Source of the DNA: Stenotrophomonas nitritireducens
GTDB taxonomy: Bacteria; Pseudomonadota; Gammaproteobacteria; Xanthomonadales; Xanthomonadaceae
DNA length: 64,000 nucleotides
Direction of reading: 5' to 3'
Assembly: GCF_001431425.1 (NCBI RefSeq)
Contig: NZ_LDJG01000012.1
Coordinates: 1 to 64,000 of the forward strand
Part shown: in pieces, positions 60,894 through 64,000 of the stretch
How the letters are laid out: each line of letters begins with the position of its first letter
Numbering within the stretch: position 1 is the stretch's first letter
Translations under genes and position numbers: made by a program
Notes under the pieces: model-generated
Told to the model about the DNA's origin: nothing
Seen by the model: only the letters and a program-made list of their open reading frames with translations
Database searches by the model: none

Positions 60894-62159
60894 CTACCGG
60901 GCACCCTCGGCCGGCAGCGCCGAGACGACCGCGCCACGCAGCAGCGGTTGGCCGTCGGCCACATCGGTCCACACCAGGCGCGCGCGCCCGTGGTCGGCGA
61001 GCAGGCGCGGGAAGCCGGTGCCGCGCCCGCGCCCCAGCAGCGTCGCCACCTGCAGGCGGCCGAATTCGTGTTCCAGCGTGGGGCCGTAGCGGGCAAGCCA
61101 CAGCGATTGCGAACGGCCGTCCTCGCGCAGCCACGCCAGCCAGAGGCCGCCGGCATCGGCGGCCACCTGCACCCGGCCCTGTACCTCGATGCCACGGTCC
61201 ACCTCCCGCGGCGTGCCGAAGTTGGCGCCGCCATCGCCGCTGTGGGCAACCCGCAGCAGCGGCTCGCCCTGCGGTGCGGTGTACCAGGCCACCCAGGCGT
61301 CGTCGCCGTGCGCGGCCACCGCCGGGCCGTTCACCGGGCAGGCCGGCATGACCCAGTTGTCGGCATGCACGCGCTGCGCCGGCTGCCAGCCGCCGGTGGT
61401 GCGGCGGCGAAGATGGATGTCGCGGACCTCGCCCGCATCGCGGCCGCGATATACAAGCAGCGTGGCGTTGCCCGCCACGCTGGCGCCGGTCTGGCAGCAG
61501 TCGCAGGTCATCGCGTCCAGTTCCTGCTCGTCGTGCCTGCGCAGCAGGGCGTCGAAGCGCGCGCTGCGCAGGGTCATCGCACCGCCACCGTGTTTGGCGT
61601 GGTCGGCGCCGCCGGCGGTATGGCGCCCGTCCAGCCAGGCGATGCCGATGCCGTCGGTGCCCTGCGGCCACAGCGAGACGAAGCCGTGCTCGGTGGCGGT
61701 GCCGTCGTCGTGCACGGTGACCGGCGCCGACCACTGCCGGCCATCGGCCGAGCGCGCCAGTTGCACGTCGTAGGCATGCGGGTTGCCGGATTTGCGCAGC
61801 CATTGCGCCCACAGCGCACCGTCGGCGCTGGCGGCCAGGTGCGGCGTGTCGGCCCAGTTCACGAACCAGTCGTCGCCACGTGCGATCTGCCGCGCCGGCT
61901 GCCAATGACCGGCGGAAAAGCGCGCATAGCGCAGTTGGTGCCCGCCTGCATCGGGCGACAGCCATGACAGCAGCATGCTGCCGTCGGGTGCGGCCACCAG
62001 GTCCGGCTGCGCGGCGACCGCATCGGCTGGCAGGAGCCACGGTTCGGCCCGCAGTCGCAGAGCCGGGGCGGCGACCGGGGAGGAAGCAGTGCGCTCGTCG
62101 CCGGAACAGGCTCCGAGCAGCATGCACGCCAGTACGAGGGAAACAGGGAGGAGGCGCAT
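60894..62159 (-). CDS. Exo-sialidase/BNR-repeat-like lipoprotein
   Basis: A 421-residue lipoprotein with a lipobox at C18 (LLGAC). The body shows repeated beta-propeller-like units (LARSADGRQWSAPVTV, VAHSGDGGANFGTPREV, with Asp-box-like S-DG---W/F spacing) as in BNR/sialidase-fold proteins. It also has a compact cysteine cluster (MTCDCCQTG) that may bind metal or form disulfides. Sialidase catalytic residues were not identified, so enzymatic activity is uncertain. The ATG at 62159 is supported by TATCCT six bases upstream and by the signal sequence; an upstream in-frame start is not needed. Confidence 0.78.
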   Translation of the reverse strand: MRLLPVSLVLACMLLGACSGDERTASSPVAAPALRLRAEPWLLPADAVAAQPDLVAAPDGSMLLSWLSPDAGGHQLRYARFSAGHWQPARQIARGDDWFVNWADTPHLAASADGALWAQWLRKSGNPHAYDVQLARSADGRQWSAPVTVHDDGTATEHGFVSLWPQGTDGIGIAWLDGRHTAGGADHAKHGGGAMTLRSARFDALLRRHDEQELDAMTCDCCQTGASVAGNATLLVYRGRDAGEVRDIHLRRRTTGGWQPAQRVHADNWVMPACPVNGPAVAAHGDDAWVAWYTAPQGEPLLRVAHSGDGGANFGTPREVDRGIEVQGRVQVAADAGGLWLAWLREDGRSQSLWLARYGPTLEHEFGRLQVATLLGRGRGTGFPRLLADHGRARLVWTDVADGQPLLRGAVVSALPAEGAR

Positions 62160-62165
62160 CCGCGC

Positions 62166-62171
62166 AGGATA
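62166..62171 (-). promoter_or_regulatory. -10 element of leaderless sialidase-like gene
   Basis: TATCCT on the minus strand, then six bases (GCGCGG) and the ATG at 62159. Confidence 0.5.
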
Positions 62172-62255
62172 GCGGCATCGTGACCGTTGGCGGTTGCCCA
62201 CCTACCGGGGCGCGGCTACTGTCGGCGCCTGTTCTGCAATCCGCTGGAGTTCCGA

Positions 62256-64000
62256 ATGAAGCGCACACCGCTTGCCGCCGCCATGGCGCTGGGCATGAGC
62301 CTGGCTGCCGCCGCCAACGCCAACGAGGGCATGTGGATGCCCACGCAGCTGCCTGAACTGGCGAAGACGCTGAAGGAGGCCGGTTTCAAGGGTGACCCGA
62401 AGGAGCTGGCCGACGTCACCGCGCCGCCGCTGAGCGCGGTGGTGCGGGTGGGCGGCGGCACCGGTTCGTTCGTCTCCGGCGACGGCCTGCTGCTGACCAA
62501 CCACCACGTCGCCTACGGGGTGATCCAGTACAACGCGAGCAAGGAACACGACACCATCAACGACGGTTTCATCGCGCAGGGCCGCGATGACGAGCGCGCG
62601 GCCAATCCGGATTACCGGGTGCTGGTGACGGTGGGCTTCGACAAGGTCACCGACGACGTGCTCAAGGACGCGCGCGGCAAGACCGGCCGCGCCTATTACG
62701 ACGCCGTGGAAGGCGCGCGCAAGCGCATCGTCGCCGACTGCGAGGCCGAGGGCGGCGTGCGCTGCTCGGTGGCCAACATGTACTACGGCAGCGATTTCTA
62801 CCGCATCCGCCAGCTGGAGCTGACCGACATCCGCCTGGTCTACGCGCCGCCGCGCGCGATCGGCAATTACGGCGACGAGATCGACAACTTCATGTGGCCG
62901 CGCCACACCGGCGATTTCACCCTGCTGCGCGCCTATGTCGGCAAGGACGGCAAGCCGGCGCCCTACAGCAAGGACAACGTGCCCTATAACCCGCCGGCGC
63001 ACCTGAAGATGTCGCTGGACGGGCCGAAGGAGGGTGACTATGCGATGCTCGCCGGCTACCCGGGCATCACCTACCGCCTGCGCACCGCCGCCGAGTTCGC
63101 CAACCAGATCGACACGGTGCTGCCGCGCCGTGTGGATGTGTTCCAGCAGCTGATCGACGTGATCGAGGCCCAGGGCAAGGGCGATGCCGACGCGCGTACC
63201 CGCTACGCCTCGCAGCTGCAGTCGCTGAAGAACAACCGCAAGCGCGCCGCCGGCGAACTGGAAGGCCTGCTGCGCAGCGACGCCAAGGCCCAGCGCGCGC
63301 AGGACGAGCGGGCGATGCTCGCCGCCGCCGATGGCAGGTACAAGGCCGACATCGATGCCTTGTTCGCCTCCCTGGCCGCCGACCGCGAAGTGGGCGCCAG
63401 CGAGTTCCTGGTGACGCTCATTTCCAGCCAGACCCAGCTGCTGCGTTCGGCGATGCTGCTCGAGCGCCTGCGCATCGAATCGGCCAAGCCCGACGCCGAA
63501 CGCGAGAGCGGTTACCAGCAGCGCGACCAGGCGCTGATCGAAGGCGTGCTCAGGCAGGTGCAGCGCCGCTACGACCCGGCGGTGGAGAAGGCCATCCTCA
63601 CCGCGCTGTTGACCCGCTACCAGCAACTGCCCGATGCGCAGCGCGACGCGCATTACGACAACCTGTTCGGACGCACCCCGGCCGAACTGGCCCGCCACCT
63701 GGACGAGATCTACGGGCAGACCCGCCTGGGCGACGAGGCGCAGCGCCTGTCGCGCTTCGAGTCCGCGCGCAAGGGCGGATTCATCGAGGGCGATGCCCTG
63801 GTCTCGGTGGCTTCGGCACTGGTCATGGCGCAGCTCAGCGCCGAGCGCGAAAGCAAGGAACGCGAGGGCGAACAGCTGCGCCTGCGCCCGTCCTACATGC
63901 AGGCGCTGTTCGCCTGGCGCGCCAAGCAGGGGCGTGCCGTGTACCCGGACGCGAACAGCACGCTGCGCATCAGCTATGGCAAGGTCGAGGCGCTGCACCC
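62256..64000 (+). CDS. S46 family dipeptidyl peptidase (DPP7/DPP11-like), 3'-truncated by window
   Basis: Exported serine peptidase that removes dipeptides from peptide N-termini, usually in the periplasm. The 581 codons seen include a signal peptide (cleavage near residue 23, ANA-NE), the EGMWMPTQLP start of the mature enzyme, the catalytic histidine in TNHHVAYG (H84) and aspartate in HTGDFTLLRAY (D220). NYGDEIDNFMWPRHTGD is a strong S46 signature. The catalytic serine block and the residue that separates DPP7 from DPP11 specificity lie beyond the right edge. TGGAG precedes the ATG at 62256. Confidence 0.93.
   Translation, partial: MKRTPLAAAMALGMSLAAAANANEGMWMPTQLPELAKTLKEAGFKGDPKELADVTAPPLSAVVRVGGGTGSFVSGDGLLLTNHHVAYGVIQYNASKEHDTINDGFIAQGRDDERAANPDYRVLVTVGFDKVTDDVLKDARGKTGRAYYDAVEGARKRIVADCEAEGGVRCSVANMYYGSDFYRIRQLELTDIRLVYAPPRAIGNYGDEIDNFMWPRHTGDFTLLRAYVGKDGKPAPYSKDNVPYNPPAHLKMSLDGPKEGDYAMLAGYPGITYRLRTAAEFANQIDTVLPRRVDVFQQLIDVIEAQGKGDADARTRYASQLQSLKNNRKRAAGELEGLLRSDAKAQRAQDERAMLAAADGRYKADIDALFASLAADREVGASEFLVTLISSQTQLLRSAMLLERLRIESAKPDAERESGYQQRDQALIEGVLRQVQRRYDPAVEKAILTALLTRYQQLPDAQRDAHYDNLFGRTPAELARHLDEIYGQTRLGDEAQRLSRFESARKGGFIEGDALVSVASALVMAQLSAERESKEREGEQLRLRPSYMQALFAWRAKQGRAVYPDANSTLRISYGKVEALH

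Overview
The window is a very GC-rich bacterial chromosome segment. Gene content and protein character point to the Xanthomonadaceae (gammaproteobacteria), closest in style to Pseudoxanthomonas or Xanthomonas. The signs are a TonB receptor of the Xanthomonas/Caulobacter type, LacI operators matching the Xanthomonas xyl-box, and many promoters whose -10 element sits 6-7 bases before the ATG (leaderless transcripts). Position 1 is almost certainly a contig end: bases 85-144 match an Illumina Nextera P5/i5/transposon adapter and the first gene is cut by it. The last gene (an S46 peptidase) runs off the right edge.

Layout. 145-6.2 kb: housekeeping genes, namely a truncated e(P4) acid phosphatase, pyrF, a lipoprotein, plsB and a small L7/L12-like gene broken by an in-frame TAG. 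A candidate small RNA lies between pyrF and the lipoprotein. 6.2-31.5 kb: a large glucuronoxylan/xylose utilisation island. One leftward operon (TonB receptor, GPH sugar transporter, GH43, aldose epimerase) diverges from a rightward operon (hexuronate MFS transporter, GH115, uxaC, GH10). A second leftward operon (GH67, SGNH acetylesterase, mannonate dehydratase, fructuronate reductase) converges on it. A LacI-type regulator and xylB-xylA complete the set. Three clear xyl-box palindromes and one degenerate copy tie these units into one regulon. Together they describe import of decorated xylo-oligosaccharides, removal of acetyl and (methyl)glucuronate groups, and cleavage to xylose and glucuronate. 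Xylose then goes to xylulose 5-phosphate, and glucuronate via fructuronate and mannonate to 2-keto-3-deoxygluconate.

31.6-42 kb: ttcA, rdgC, a YgjP-like metallohydrolase, a membrane protein plus chemoreceptor pair behind a near-consensus FliA (sigma-28) promoter, an alpha/beta hydrolase, hemH, a SYLF-domain protein and tatABC. 42-48 kb: a tightly overlapping signalling operon with a hybrid histidine kinase carrying three receiver domains, CheR, a receiver-less CheB and a receiver-GGDEF diguanylate cyclase. 48-64 kb: a BPSS1780-type membrane protein, a glutamine amidotransferase, an orphan GspE/PilB-type ATPase, glyQS (glyS with an unusual low-GC insertion), tamA-tamB, a sialidase-like lipoprotein and the start of an S46 dipeptidyl peptidase.

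No rRNA, tRNA, CRISPR array or insertion sequence was recognised. All functional calls come from reading motifs and context by eye; no searches were run.
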